From: Psilocybe azurescens | Lineage: Eukaryota; Basidiomycota; Agaricomycetes; Agaricales; Agrocybaceae | DNA length: 33,930 nt | Direction: 5' to 3' | NCBI GenBank assembly: GCA_023853785.1 | Contig: JAJIRX010000076.1 | Coordinates: 1-33,930 of the forward strand | Notes under the pieces: model-generated | The model's input: the letters and a program-made list of their open reading frames with translations, nothing else | Databases searched by the model: none | Told to the model about the DNA's origin: nothing | Program-made: the position numbers and the translations under genes | Shown here: one piece after another, positions 21,600-33,065 of the stretch | Numbering within the stretch: position 1 is the stretch's first letter | How the letters are laid out: each line of letters opens with the position of its first letter

Positions 21600-21885
21600 A
21601 TTTAAATAAAGATGTAGATAGGAAGATAGAACTGGGACACAATTTTACAACTGGAAATAGGCAGTCTCAGTGCTGTACAGATAATAAAATTATTCTTTTA
21701 GGATGAAGCTCCAGTGTGCTTTACTCATGTAGTGGGTAAAAATATAGACACAGTTAACTATTGGGCACAAGAACTAACATGTAAATTTTAATGTACTATA
21801 GACTGTAGATTAATGTGATTAATTTGCAGAAAAACTGTAGTGGAGTGAGAGGACAGCTATTTTAATTGTGAAGAGTGTAGGATAG
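21600..21885 (+). repeat. Internal direct repeat of Helitron copy 1, first unit
   Basis: It shares TTTAAATAAAGATGT, GGAAATAGGCAGTCT, AAGCTCC(A/T)GTGTG, TGTAGATT(A/G)ATGTGATT and AATTTGCAGA, in the same order, with 22190-22443, about 590 bp downstream. Confidence 0.8.
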
Positions 21886-22189
21886 TTCCAGTTTTATATA
21901 AAATGCAAAGTAAGATTCTTTTTGTGAAAATAATGTACACAATGATTGCTGAAGAGTGGGCTGGAGATATATTGTGGGAATGTATATTGTTATAGGCATA
22001 GTGCTGAAGGTGCCATGCTTTGTTGTGACATTTCAAATGGTTTTGATTAAACTTAAAGGGTGGAGTGATAAAATATTTATATTATATTTAGTATGGAGGT
22101 GTGCAGCACTGACTTAGTAAGGTGCAGGAGCACTGCATTGGCAAGCTTTAAAACTGATATGTAGAGGAAATTGTGAGTGTGTGGATGCT

Positions 22190-22443
22190 ATTTAAATAAA
22201 GATGTGGATATCAAGATAGCACTGGAATATAATTTCCTAATTGGAAATAGGCAGTCTACTGTTCTCTACAAGTGATAAATTTTTTTGATGATAAAGCTCC
22301 TGTGTGGTTTATGCATGTAAAAATAAATAGACTGTTAAGTATTGTAGTGAAGATAGACTTTTAAATTTTAATAAACTATAGGTTGTAGATTGATGTGATT
22401 AATTTGCAGACTATTTTGATTGTGAAGATAAAGAGTATAAGGC
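22190..22443 (+). repeat. Internal direct repeat of Helitron copy 1, second unit
   Basis: This is the diverged copy of 21600-21885. Differences are substitutions and small gaps spread along the unit, so the duplication is not recent. Confidence 0.8.
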
Positions 22444-23247
22444 ATGAAATTTAAAATGGCACAGTGCCACAGGTGCTGTGCATATGAGATAATTTGTGGA
22501 TAGTCAATGAGTAGTACAGTATTGTATAAAATATAAAGTAGAATGATAATTGATTGGGAGTGGATATGGACAGGGTGTAGATATTAAAACAGTTGCAGAC
22601 ATCATAACAAAGGTACTGTAGATTAGTTAGAGTAGGTCTAATATTATTTGAAATTTTGGTTTCAGATTTACAAAGCAAAGAAATATTTAATGGACACAGA
22701 ATGTAGAGTTCTGTGTATATATATTTGTATATTTGGTCACTTTTAGATAAGGACAGAAATATTGACTGTTATTGACTGTGAGTATATATAATTTGACTAT
22801 AGAAGTGCTGTGTAGCTCTATAATGGACTTGAAAAATACCAGCAAGCTGTTGGCCTGGCTGTGAAGCAAGGAGGGGTGAGCTGTGGTCATCTCCTGCCCA
22901 CATGTTATATGAAAGATAATTGTTGTTTATTGAGTGAGGAGGTGTGAAGCAGAGGGGGGAATGAGCGAAGCTCATTCCCACAAAAAAAAATATATTATAT
23001 AGATGACTGCTATGATTAATTTCTTTAATGAGGTGTAAAGTGCTGATATAAAGGGGGATGAGAAGCTCATTCCCCCCAAGATATAATAATTGTAATTGGT
23101 ATTATTTATTTATCAATGAGGAGGCGCGAGGGCGCCGACAAGCGGGGTCTGGGGCGCAGCCCCCAGCGAGCTGTTGACCCTGCCGTGAAGCACAGGGGGT
23201 GAGCGAGCGAATCTCCCGACTTGCGTGCGGCGGGTCATAAAGCTTCG

Positions 23248-23800
23248 TCTATAATATAAAACACAGCTGCTTCTCACGTTCTAAAAGAGGAAGTTAATTT
23301 TACCTAAGCATGACCAAGCATTATTAAGCAGACTGCTGTGTTTTGGGGCTGGTGATGCGGGGCCCTTTGAAACAAACAACCAGAGGCTGATGGCAAATAA
23401 CAAAGTTGGTGCCATGAATTAACCATGAGGTTCCTGCGCAACAACACTGCTTTGCATCCCACACAGTCTAAAAAAATATTCTGTGCCAACATTCCTGGGA
23501 ATAACCTACCCTCAAAGCATATATTAGCCATATCCAGCTATATTGAAGCAGTTCTGGGTGGTTATTGGCTTTGATGAGTGTTCTACAGTGACATCTTTGG
23601 CTCAGTGCAAGTTTTAAAACCCATCCAGACTCCTGACTATTCTGATCTGCTTCGCTTTTGCTGTCTTTTTTTGGGTGAGTAAAGCCTACATATCTCAGTC
23701 TAACTGTTCTAACTTTTATGAAGTGTATTTTCTGTCTTCCTTTGGTGAGTAATAAGTTTAATACCCATCCTGACTGACCTTTCTCATCTTTTACAGATCT
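23248..23800 (+). other. 5' non-coding leader of Helitron copy 2
   Basis: This segment is related to the start of copy 1 at 21174. It contains the paired words AAACAAACAACCAG (23371) and ACACAGTCTAAAAAAA (23460). No supported coding segment was seen before about 23810. Confidence 0.5.
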
Positions 23801-23809
23801 CTGCTTCTT

Positions 23810-24230
23810 CTTCTTTCTGTGTTTGGATTTGGTGGTGGTGGTGATTGTGCCATCTGCTGTAGCAGTGCATCTGGCTATTATTGGAAAACTGAAGACCAAG
23901 GTGACACCCAGTAAAGTCCTACTTCCCTGGCTGCCTTTTTACAAGGTGTCTGCCAGTTGCTTTTGGACCTCTTTCTGGATACAGTTTGCAGGAGATTGGC
24001 TGGCGAGTCTGTGGACTATAGTTGCCTCCCTTCCTTTGGGATTGAATCTCCATTATCAACTGCAGCTGTTACCACCGATTTCACTTTTTCCACTATATCA
24101 GATAGCACTGCTGGACCAGAAAGGCTGATCCTTCCTATATTCACCATACAAGTAAAACTACTGAATTATGTATGTTTCCTTTAATATTAATTAATTTAGA
24201 GGGCAAACTAATCAATATTTGTATATAGGC
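23810..24230 (+). CDS. Possible 5' exons of the Helitron Rep-helicase gene
   Basis: Candidate exon segments precede the recognisable protein: GFGGGGDCAICCSSASGYYW around 23827-23905, and LAGESVDYSCLPSFGIESPL with TISDSTAGPERLILPIFTIQ up to a GTAAAA donor at about 24151. An intron ending TATATAG near 24229 would join to PETPPNTPRRVRIAAQQSER. The phases do not match exactly, so the model is tentative. Confidence 0.3.
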
Positions 24231-27200
24231 CTGAAACTCCTCCAAATACCCCACGACGTGTTCGTATTGCTGCACAGCAATCTGAGCGTGATGCCCGTGT
24301 TCTTGAGAGTCCTCAAGCCCGTACTCCACATCATAATTATAGACCTCATATTAAACCACTACACTTTGGAATTCCTCCTATTCCTACTCTTTCTATTGCT
24401 GATCCTGTTGATCCTGATCCTGCTCCTGCTATTGCTGCTCCAGCTGTTGCTGCTCCTGCTCCAGCTGCTCCAGCTGCTCTTCCCAGTCTGTTATATTTAA
24501 TGGAATTCAGTATAATAAATTACCTGCAAATCTGGCTCAGCTTTTGGCTGCTATTCCTGCTCCTGTTTTTCCTGCTCCTGCTCCTGCTCCTGCTGTTCCT
24601 GCCCCTGCTGCTTCTGCCCGCTGCCTCTGCCCCTGCCCCTCCTGCCCCTGCTGCTCCTGCCCCTCCTGCCCCTGCCCCTCCTGCCTCTGCCCCTCCTGCT
24701 CCTGCCCCTCCTGCTCCTGCTCCTCCTAATCTTTTCAGCCAGTTGTGTTTGATGGAATTCAGTATAATAATTTACCTGCAAATCTGGCTCAGCTTTTAGC
24801 TGCCATTCCTGCACCCCTCCTCCACGACGTGGTCGTGGTCGTTATGCTGGGCCCCAACCTTTTCCAGTATGTATTTTAAGTCTTTGTGATTTTAGATATA
24901 ATATTAATAAAAATAGATACTTCCTCCAGCTTCCTATGCCACTTCAGCCTCCTCCTCCAGTACTTCCGTACCTTTTCAGCCACCTCCTGTACTTCCTGTA
25001 CCTCTTCAGCCTCCTCCTCCTCTTCTTCCTGCACCACTTCCATTTCAACCTCCCATTGATCAACCTCTTTTACGTGCTGCCCGACAGCCCTTTAGTCATG
25101 ATTGGCCTGTCCATAATTTGGGAAAATGGACATAAAGTGTCCAAAATGTGGTGCTTTACACTGGATGGCAGAGCGTATTTCACATTCATCCGATAACTCT
25201 CCCACATTTGGAATGTGCTGCTTTAGTGGGAAAATTGTTCTTCCAAAGCTGGATTATCCTCCTCAAGAATTAGATGCTTTGCTTAGAAATAACGTACCCC
25301 AATCCAAGAACTTTCTCAATCATATTTGGCAGTACAACAATGCTTTTAGCGATGACCTCATTGGGAGTCACTGTTGACCATGCAATTAACAATAGGCCTG
25401 GACCTTATGTATTCAAAGTCCAGGGAAGGTTAACACATCGAGCTGGATCTCTTCTTCCTCAGATTGGTGTTACACCTTTATATGCTCAGCTATATATTTT
25501 TGATCCTGCTGAAGCTCTCAATTTCGCATGCAGCATCCTGCAAACTCTGGGCTGGATAGAACCACTATGAGCATTCTTCAGGATATGCTACACCGTTCCC
25601 ATTCAGGTGTGCGGCTGTACAAGCAAGCATTTGAAATAACACGTAACATGCCCATGGATCAGCAATGCACAATTGCTCTTCGCTATGAACGTGAAACTGA
25701 TCGCAGACGCTATAATGTGCCATCAGCTGCATCCAATGAAGTGGCTGTAATCCTTCCTGGAAATGGTGATGAAGTATATCCCAATGGCAGAGATGTTGTC
25801 CTGAGACGAAGAGCTGGAGAAAGATTGGAAACAATCAGTGAACTACATCCTCTTTACCTTCCACTTCATTATGTTCTTCTTTTTCCAACTGGGCAATTAG
25901 GCTGGCATCCTAAAATTCCTTTCAGAGAGGCTGCAGAAATTGATGATGATCCTCCAGCTGCTGAGCAAGCTCCTAATGAGGATCATGATGAGGATGCTAT
26001 CGAAGCTCCACCATCAAAAAGAGGAAATACATTACACAAACAGAATATTTCCGCTATCGTCTTCATCCAAGGGAAGCAACAAATGAATCTCAACATTTGT
26101 TTTTGGCAGAAAAACTTCTTCAGGAATTCATTGTAGACTGTTGGGCAGCTTCAGAGCAAAATCGGATACGATGGGTTAGACAAAACCAGCAGAAGTTCAG
26201 AAATGATACACGTCAAGGTCTTATGGATGCTATTGCAGCTGATCCTAATGCTGAAGGTGCCAATGTTGGCCAAAGGACTATTTTGCCTTCTTCTTTTGCT
26301 GGAAGCACACGAAACATGATTCAGAACTGCCAGGATGCTCTTGCTATCAATCGCTATTTTCATGGAGCTGATTTGTTCATCACTGCTACTGCCAACCCAA
26401 GCTGGCCAGAGATCAAAGAGGCACTTCTTCCTGGACAACAGTCTTCTGACCGTCCTGATTTGGTGGTCAGAGTCTTTCATGCAAAAATGAAAGAGATGCT
26501 CAATGATATTTGTAAAAATGGCATTATGGGTAGAGCAGTTGCAAATGTGTGGACAATTGAGTTTCAAAAGCAAGGCCTCCCACATATGCACATGATTGTA
26601 TTTTTGCATCCTGATCACAAACTTCGCACACCTGAAGATGTTGACAGCCTTATTTCAGCTGAATTTCCAGATAAAGAGGAAGAGCCAGAACTCTTTGAAT
26701 TGGTCAAGAAATTCATGGTCCATACTCCATGCAATGGTGACACCACTGCTCAATGTCATGTGAATGGAAAATGTTCAAATTGTTTTCCCAAGCCTCATCG
26801 TGATCAGACCACTGTCAATGAAGACTCTTATGCAAATCTCAGAAGACGTAACACTGGAAAGGGGTTTGACATTGGTGGTGGAAAAAAAGCTGATAATCGC
26901 TGGGTTGTTGCTCACTGCCGTTATCTTATCTGGAAATATCGCTGCCATATCAATGTTGAATCTATTGCTTCTATCAAGGCCATCAAATACATCTACAAAT
27001 ATGTCTATAAGGGTCATGACCGCATTACTATGCAGTTTGGACGCTGTCAAGATGAGGTCAAGCTATATCTTGATGCACGATATGTTTCTGCATGTGAAGG
27101 ACTTTGGCGCATTTTTCACTTCCACATGCATCAAGAGCATCCATCTATTGTTCGCCTTCAGATTCATTTGCCTGACCAACAATTGGTTACATGGAATGAA

Positions 27201-29351
27201 GACCAGGCCCCTAAATGTTCAGGAGGTTTTGGATCGTAGTGCAGGCAAAGATACCAAGCTCACTGCCTATTTCAAAGCCAATACACAATATCAGGAAGCC
27301 AGAAATATTCTTTATCAGGATTTTCCTGCCAAATTTGTCTGGAAGGGAAAGCAGCGCAAATGGGCTCCAAGACAGCAAAATTTGCAATTGGGCGCATGTA
27401 CTATGCTCATCCAAGTTCAGGAGAGCGCTTTATCTCAGAACTCTGCTGACCTGTGTCAAGGGTGCTACATCTTTTGTGGATCTCCGAACAGTTGATGGCA
27501 CTGTATATGAAACATTTCGTGAGGCCTGCATACATCGAGGACTTTTAGAGGATGATAATGAGTGGAAGCAGTGTCTGGAAGAAGCTGGATATATGGCAAG
27601 TGGACGACAACTTCGCAATCTTTTTGTGACTATTCTTCGAGACTGCACACCATCAAATCCTGCTGCACTCTGGGAACAATTTAGAGACAAGATTTGTGAT
27701 GATCTGCAACATGCTCTTATCTCCAAAAGTATTCAACAAGACCCCACTGAAGCACAAGTGTTTGATTATGGCCTTTTTCTCATTGACCAACTTCTTCGCA
27801 CTACCAACAAAAACTTGAAGAGTTTGCAGGAATGCCATTGCCTCAAGAAGATTGGGCTGCTGCTATAGGAAATAGATTGATTGCAGAGCAGAGAAACTAT
27901 GACAGAGACAATCAATCTGTTCTGGCTCAACAGCGAATTCCTACTCTCAATCATGGGCAACGTTCAGCATTTGATACTATTGTGGCAGCAGTTGAAAGCA
28001 AGAGTGGTCAATGTTTCTTTCTTCATGGTCCAGGAGGTACAGGAAAAACTTATGTGTATAACACACTGTGCTACTTTCTGCGTGGTGAAGGGAAAATAGT
28101 GCTTTGTGTGGCTTCATCTGGCATTGCATCTCTGCTTCTTATTGGTGGTCGGACATCACATTCAACTTTCAAAATTCCTATCAACATTCATGAGGACTCT
28201 ACATGCAGTATTGGTCGCACTTCTGATTTGGCAGAGCTTATTCAGCGCACTGATTTGGTGATATGGGATAAAGCTCCTATGCAAAATCGTTATATTCATG
28301 AGGCTGTGGACCGCACTTTCAAGGACATCCGTAACTCTGACAAGCCATTTGGAGGACTTACTGTTGTGTTTGGTGGAGACTTTAAGCAAATTCTTCCTGT
28401 TGTTGTAAAAGGATCAAGAGCACAAATTGTTGGAGCATGCATGCAGAGATCACAACTTTGGGGACACATCAAAGTACTTAAGTTGACTGAGAATATGCGT
28501 CTGAACACTGCACATGATGAAGAACGGAAATTTGCACAATGGCAGTTGGATATTGGTCTGGGAAAACATACAGATGAATCTGACAACACAACACTTCCTG
28601 ATCATTTCAAATGTGTCAACAATACTGTTGGATCTCTGATTGATACAATATATCCTGGAATCCAGAGGACCACTGGGCATAATGACAAATATTATGCTGA
28701 ACGGACAATTCTGTGTAGCAGGAATGATGATGTGGATGATCTGAACAAAACTATTCTCAACAAATTTCCTGGAGAAGAAAAGGTGTTTCACAGTGCTGAT
28801 AGCATTTTGAATAATCGGGACATGGTGATGAAGGAATTTTGATGTATCCAGTGGAGTATTTGAACACAATCAACTGTTCAGGTCTTCCTTTAGCCAAGCT
28901 GGCACTGAAAGTTGGTTGCCCTATTATGATTTTACGGAATTTGAATGCAAGTGAGGGAGTGTGTAATGGATCAAGAGGGATTGTGACAAGAATGGGGAAC
29001 CGTGTTTTGGAAGTTCGACTATTGACAGGAGATAGAGCAGGGGAGACAGTTTTTATTCCACGGATTGGGCTGACACCGACGGACACACAAGTTCCATTTG
29101 AATTTTGCCGACGACAATTTCCTGTGCGACTGGCATTTGCTATGACAATCAATAAAGCACAAGGACAATCTGTTTTACATGTTGGACTAAACCTTATTTC
29201 TTCACCTTTTGCACATGGACAACTGTATGTTGCTATTTCACGAGTAACATCTGTGCACAACATCAAGGCTATTTGGGATGACAGTTCTGGATTTAGTATA
29301 ACAAAAAATATAGTGTACCCAGAAGTTCTTTCTATTGACCATAGTGACTGA
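24231..29351 (+). CDS. Helitron Rep-PIF1 helicase (RepHel), frame broken at about 12 sites
   Basis: This is the rolling-circle transposase of Helitrons. The order is: a basic N-terminus (NTPRRVRIAAQQSERDARVL); a Pro/Ala-rich part; a zinc-binding-like block (CPKCGALHWMAERI ... CC, 25133-25230); the Rep nuclease with HUH motif GLPHMHM (26575-26596) and Tyr motif KYIYKYVYKGHDR (26988-27022); then a PIF1 superfamily 1 helicase with Walker A GPGGTGKTYVY (28030-28060), GGDFKQILPVV (28375-28410), NMRL (28493) and C-terminal AFAMTINKAQGQS and LYVAISRVTS. The gene ends at 29351. Motif II reads WDKAPM at 28264-28281 where DEAPM is expected, so the catalytic Glu is Lys. Single-base breaks lie near 24483, 24620, 24817, 25124, 25350, 25523, 26018, 27214, 27382, 27430, 27817 and 28815, nearly all in homopolymers. 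Confidence 0.9.
24496..24811 (+). repeat. Duplicated coding motif flanking a Pro/Ala-rich tract
   Basis: The sequence coding FNGIQYNKLPANLAQLLAAI (24498-24557) recurs as FDGIQYNNLPANLAQLLAAI (24748-24807). Between them CCTGCT/CCTGCC/CCTCCT triplets code Pro/Ala. Related Helitron proteins that I remember have the motif once, so this looks like a local duplication. Confidence 0.75.
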
Positions 29352-29416
29352 TTATTATTTAATATATAAAGTGTCTGTATTGTATAAAATAATTATTTTT
29401 AAATAAGGAGTGTGGG

Positions 29417-29764
29417 GGAGATGAGCAAAGCTCATCTCCACCAAGATATTATATAAGTGATTGCTATTATTAATTTTTTAATGAGTCATAAAGCATTGAT
29501 AGAAGGGGGGAATGAGCGAAGCTCATTCCCCCAAAACATTATATATATATTTTTAATGAGGTGTGAAGTATTGATAAGAAGGGGGAATGAGCGAAGCTCA
29601 TTCCCCCAAGACATTATAATTGTGACTGCTATTATTTATTTTTCAATGAGGAGGCGCAAAGCGCCGACAGTGGGGTCTGGGGGCGCAGCCCCCAGCGAGC
29701 TGTTGACCCTGCCGTGAAGCACAGGGGGTGAGCGAAGCGAATCCCCCCGACGCGTAGCGGCGGG
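29417..29764 (+). repeat. Hairpin series at the 3' end of the Helitron
   Basis: Consecutive perfect or near-perfect hairpins: GGAGATGAGC-AAA-GCTCATCTCC (29417-29439), GGGGGAATGAGC-GAA loop (29506-29532), the same again (29581-29607), GGCGC-AAA-GCGCC (29653-29665), CTGGGGGC-GCA-GCCCCCAG (29677-29695) and the terminal CCCG/CGGG stem (29746-29764). The first three belong to tandem units of about 75-90 bp. The terminal one is the expected Helitron stop hairpin. Confidence 0.85.
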
Positions 29765-29986
29765 TCATAAAGCTCGTATTTTAAAATTTACCGATGATTA
29801 CGTGAATAATAGTATATCCAAATACAAAGTCCAATCCCCGAAGGCAACAACGTAGTACGCTACACCCTAACTACCAGGCTATAAAGACTCTTAGATAAAG
29901 TGTGAATATAAAAGTCATCAACTTAGATAAATGTCGTTATTGAATCAATCAGAAGTTTCCTTGACCCACGTCATTCCTTCGGCCGA

Positions 29987-31628
29987 TCACAAAACAAGCA
30001 CGGCACCAAGGGTGGAGGCAACAACTGCTAGTCCAAGATTGACCAGAAGGCGATCCCACCCGTCGATCCGTGCAGTACGGAATGGCCGATGAACTCGCGG
30101 TCGTGCTCGTGGCTGCTGGGCTGGTACCAGAATTACTTGCTGAGTTGGAGCCACTTTTTGATCCCTGAGCAGAAGTCGATGAGATTGCAGTAGAAGATGA
30201 TGCAGCCCCGCTTACTGTCGAGGTCGCACTGGATAGACTGGATGTAGACGTCACCGACACGGAGATACTCGTTCCAGAAATAACAAATCCATTACCAATT
30301 GTAGTGAACGGCGTGCAGGATGAAGACGGCGGAATTGGGTGTGCAGAGGGCGTCACAGGCTCTCCTTGATGGAACGTTGACGATCCGTAGACACCCATGG
30401 GCTGTTACAAAGAGAATGATTAGCCTTCGATCGAAAATGACTAGAAACAAATAGATCCAACCTGGCCACTATCTGCCTGACAGTTTTCAAAACCTTCGCC
30501 GTAATTGGCCGGCATGTTCCACGCACAGCCCATAACATCATAGATATGCTGGCAGAAGGTCGCGGCCAGAGGCCCAGGTTTACATGCCCGGAAACAAAAC
30601 TCATCGGCGGCAACAAAATTCTGCAAAGCAAGTTGAAATCCATTGAAATGGCATTCTTTCAGAAGCCGACATACCGTCCATTCATGAATTTGCTCCAGCT
30701 GGCCAAATGCAGAGGAAAATACTAGGCCGCCGATGGGATTTCCTGTTCAGATTGATGATCTATCAGAATACTTTCACAGCTATCAATGTCAAAGAAGGGG
30801 ACCAACCATTTCCGTCAGCACCATGGGGATCCAGCTTAAAGAAGGAGTTGATAAGTCGAAAAGACCGTAAGACAAAATTTGCGAAGTTGTACCTCTCCCT
30901 AGACGAAATGTATTATGGATTTAATCGCCCATCTCAATGAAGGTAAGTCTTACCCCGCCGTCTCCCTAGAGGTATGTTCAGAAGAGTCAGGTCGCCTATA
31001 CCTGGTTGGAGTCAATTCCTTGGTGTCAAAGCATGTCTAAGGATAATTCGACTGCGACGAGTACCTGTAACCTGGACGAAGTCTGGTGTTTGCACGAAAT
31101 GTGCACCTTTGATCGCACCATCTGGAATCAGGCGAGCACCAGTGCCACTCTGTCATCAGTCAAGAAGTTAAATCAGTAACTCTTATGGCATGTAGCAGAC
31201 CATAGGTACCTTCATACACCAAGCAACTTCGATTCGCTAATGGTCAGGGTGAAAACACAGTGAGATTGGTGTGCTTCATCTTAGGAGCTGCCTCATGTTT
31301 GTTACCTCCGTATTGCCGATCACAGAGCCGGGGCCAGGATTGGGTGGCGCGAAGACACAGAAGTCCGTGACAGAGTTTACTTTCAGTTGAGAAGAAATCA
31401 GAGAAATATCCATGAGGATCCATGTGGAAGGGAATACACACTGTACGCGTTTTGGCATTCGGAGGTCTGGTTAAGAGCTGTCCCACACTGGTTCGTGCCT
31501 GCCTGTCCTTGCTCTGTCTGAGCGGGAACATTTGAAGGAAGGTATGTGGCACTATACTGCGCGCTAGTGAATCTAGCCAACAGGATCGTTGTGATTGCCC
31601 AAGCGCTAGAAATCGCAACATGGGGCAT
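29987..31628 (-). CDS. Secreted GPI-anchored glycoprotein, macrofage-activating-glycoprotein-like
   Basis: This is a multi-exon minus-strand gene. It starts MPHVAISSAWAITTILLARF (31628), a signal peptide likely cut after TSAQ, followed by YSATYLPSNVPAQTEQGQAG and a Cys/Asn-rich domain. Later exons give NSVTDFCVFAPPNPGPGSVI, EVAWCMKSGTGARLIPDGAI, GAHFVQTPDFVQVTGIGDL, LDPHGADGNG, GQLEQIHEWT, DEFCFRACKPGPLAATFCQ and YDVMGCAWNMPANYGEGFEN. The last exon (30401-29987) has MGVYGSSTFHQGEPVTP, a Ser/Thr-rich stalk of about 80 residues, and after a one-base frame break near 30080 a hydrophobic tail LLVNLGLAVVASTLGAVLVL that fits a GPI-anchor signal. This family is common in mushrooms; the name comes from a Grifola glycoprotein, and its role in the fungus, probably in the cell wall, is not known. 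A second break lies near 30950. Confidence 0.75.
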
Positions 31629-33065
31629 TCTGACGCAACAATGGAAAGACCGGAAGATGTGGTGGATGAAGGAAAGGAAGTAATGGGAATCTTTATCAAC
31701 CATCCTACTTTGCCGCTACTTTGGGAGCTAAGTATAGCATCGTTTGCGGAAACATATATGGGTAGAAATTCGTTCATGGTTGTCGAAACGAACGTACCGA
31801 AGTCAGCGGAGCAGATAAAAATAGCTCAGACCAAATGACAAAAATCTTCACACGATCACACTGCGTTTTTGAGTGATGAAATTCGCGGCCGCATAATGAT
31901 AATCGTTACAACTTCATCCAAACGACATCCAACGAAGTTATAGCCACTTGGTCAAGGTGAAGCCATGTGTCGCACTGAGAAGGTAGCTTGTCTGCTTATT
32001 TATACAGGATTCTGAGATGTATGGGAATATTCCAACTTCCAGGACCTATTTTTCCTCGCTTTCAATTTTCATGAAGTGGCTACTTCCCTAGAAAGAAGAC
32101 AAACAAACTCAGGCCACTAGGAAGCATAGATCTCGGACTTTATCACGTTCCCAGTGTCAATTATAAATGCCATGTTAATATAACCAGCTTGCATGGGGTT
32201 TTCTCACTTTCAGCAGCTGCTGAGTTCTTGCTCTGCAAGCTTCAAGTGGAACGTTTCAAGATATCACTCAGTTCACTGAAGTTTGCTCTAAGATTTCGCA
32301 CTCGAATAGAAGAAACTATCGAGATCTAAGCTTCTGCTTTCACTATGAGTATACAACATTGTACTCACTCTTCTTCGGACATTATAGCCTTTACAGGGTC
32401 GTTGAAGTATACTTACACTTTTCAAGACGACGTAGCCATCACGAGATTACCTACAGCGCCATCAACTTTCCCAACAGGTAACTGAATTCATTTCCGAACA
32501 TGTGAGATTGTTCCCTAACTGGAGAGATTTGGGCTTGATTTCTCTCGAACCGTATAGCCAAAAATGGCTCTTCAACGGTCCAAGCATCATGCTGACCTTT
32601 TGAGCGTCCGGTGCCATCGCCCACTTCTCAAACAAGCATGTCTGGGCTTCTTTCCCTTTCTCATTCGCGAGCGGTGGACTCGAACTCATTGGCTTCCACA
32701 ATGCAAACATAAATGACGTTATACGCACGATACGCAAATTCGCGGGCCTACCATCTCAGCATTGCTTACCTCCCGTCAAACCTTCTTGCCGCCTCTGCCT
32801 TCAATGGAATCGAAAACGTGACCGGAGCATGCAGATTATGCCCAGTTCTGAGTCCCACAGATCAGGCGCAAGTACGGATCTCATTATTCCACTTGAGCAA
32901 GTTTCCCCATCCATCTGACCGTCTGATTGGATTGGCCCGGCAAATAGCATGGATACCCCTGGCTCCTGTTCTTGGATTATATCCTGCCAGTCCAAAGGTA
33001 TAAATATCATCTCCATTCTTCGATGCGCCTTCATCTCCCATCCTCAATCCCAATTCACAGTTGTT
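31629..33065. other. Intergenic region between divergent genes
   Basis: About 1.4 kb separates the divergent starts of the glycoprotein and P450 genes and so holds both promoters. It contains a NotI-like GCGGCCGC at 31888. Short open frames occur on both strands but none has codon or domain support. Confidence 0.45.

Larger units (their letters stand above)
21174..23247 (+). mobile_element. Non-autonomous Helitron (copy 1)
   Basis: It starts TCTATAATATAA, as copy 2 does. The first 250 bp are clearly related to the start of copy 2 (shared AAACAAACAACCAG, CTGATGGCAAA, ACACAGTCTAAAAAAA and ATTCTGTGCC). Its last 300 bp match the end of copy 2: GGAATGAGC-GAA-GCTCATTCC hairpins, GGGGTCTGGGG, GCGAGCTGTTGACCCTGCC and GGCGGGTCATAAAGCT. 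The interior is AT-rich and has no gene. Host base A lies just outside the TC end, as expected for Helitron insertion between A and T. Confidence 0.75.
23248..29776 (+). mobile_element. Helitron with Rep/helicase gene (copy 2)
   Basis: This is a 6.5 kb rolling-circle transposon. It starts TCTATAATATAA, carries one Rep-helicase gene, and ends with a series of hairpins. The last hairpin (29746-29764, CCCG-A-CGC-GTA-GCG-G-CGGG) stands 12 nt before the proposed 3' end GCTCG at 29776, which is followed by host T. A 5' TC, a hairpin near the 3' end and A/T flanks without target duplication are Helitron features. The usual 3' CTRR is not present, so the exact last base is uncertain. Confidence 0.85.

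Noticed and set aside
21174..23247. Long non-coding RNA or captured host gene in Helitron copy 1
   Set aside because: No exon-like structure or recognisable host protein text; only AT-rich DNA with an old internal duplication.
24219..24799. Leucine-rich open frames suggesting a multi-pass membrane protein
   Set aside because: They are frame shadows of the CCTGCT/CCTGCC Pro/Ala-coding tract of the Helitron protein.
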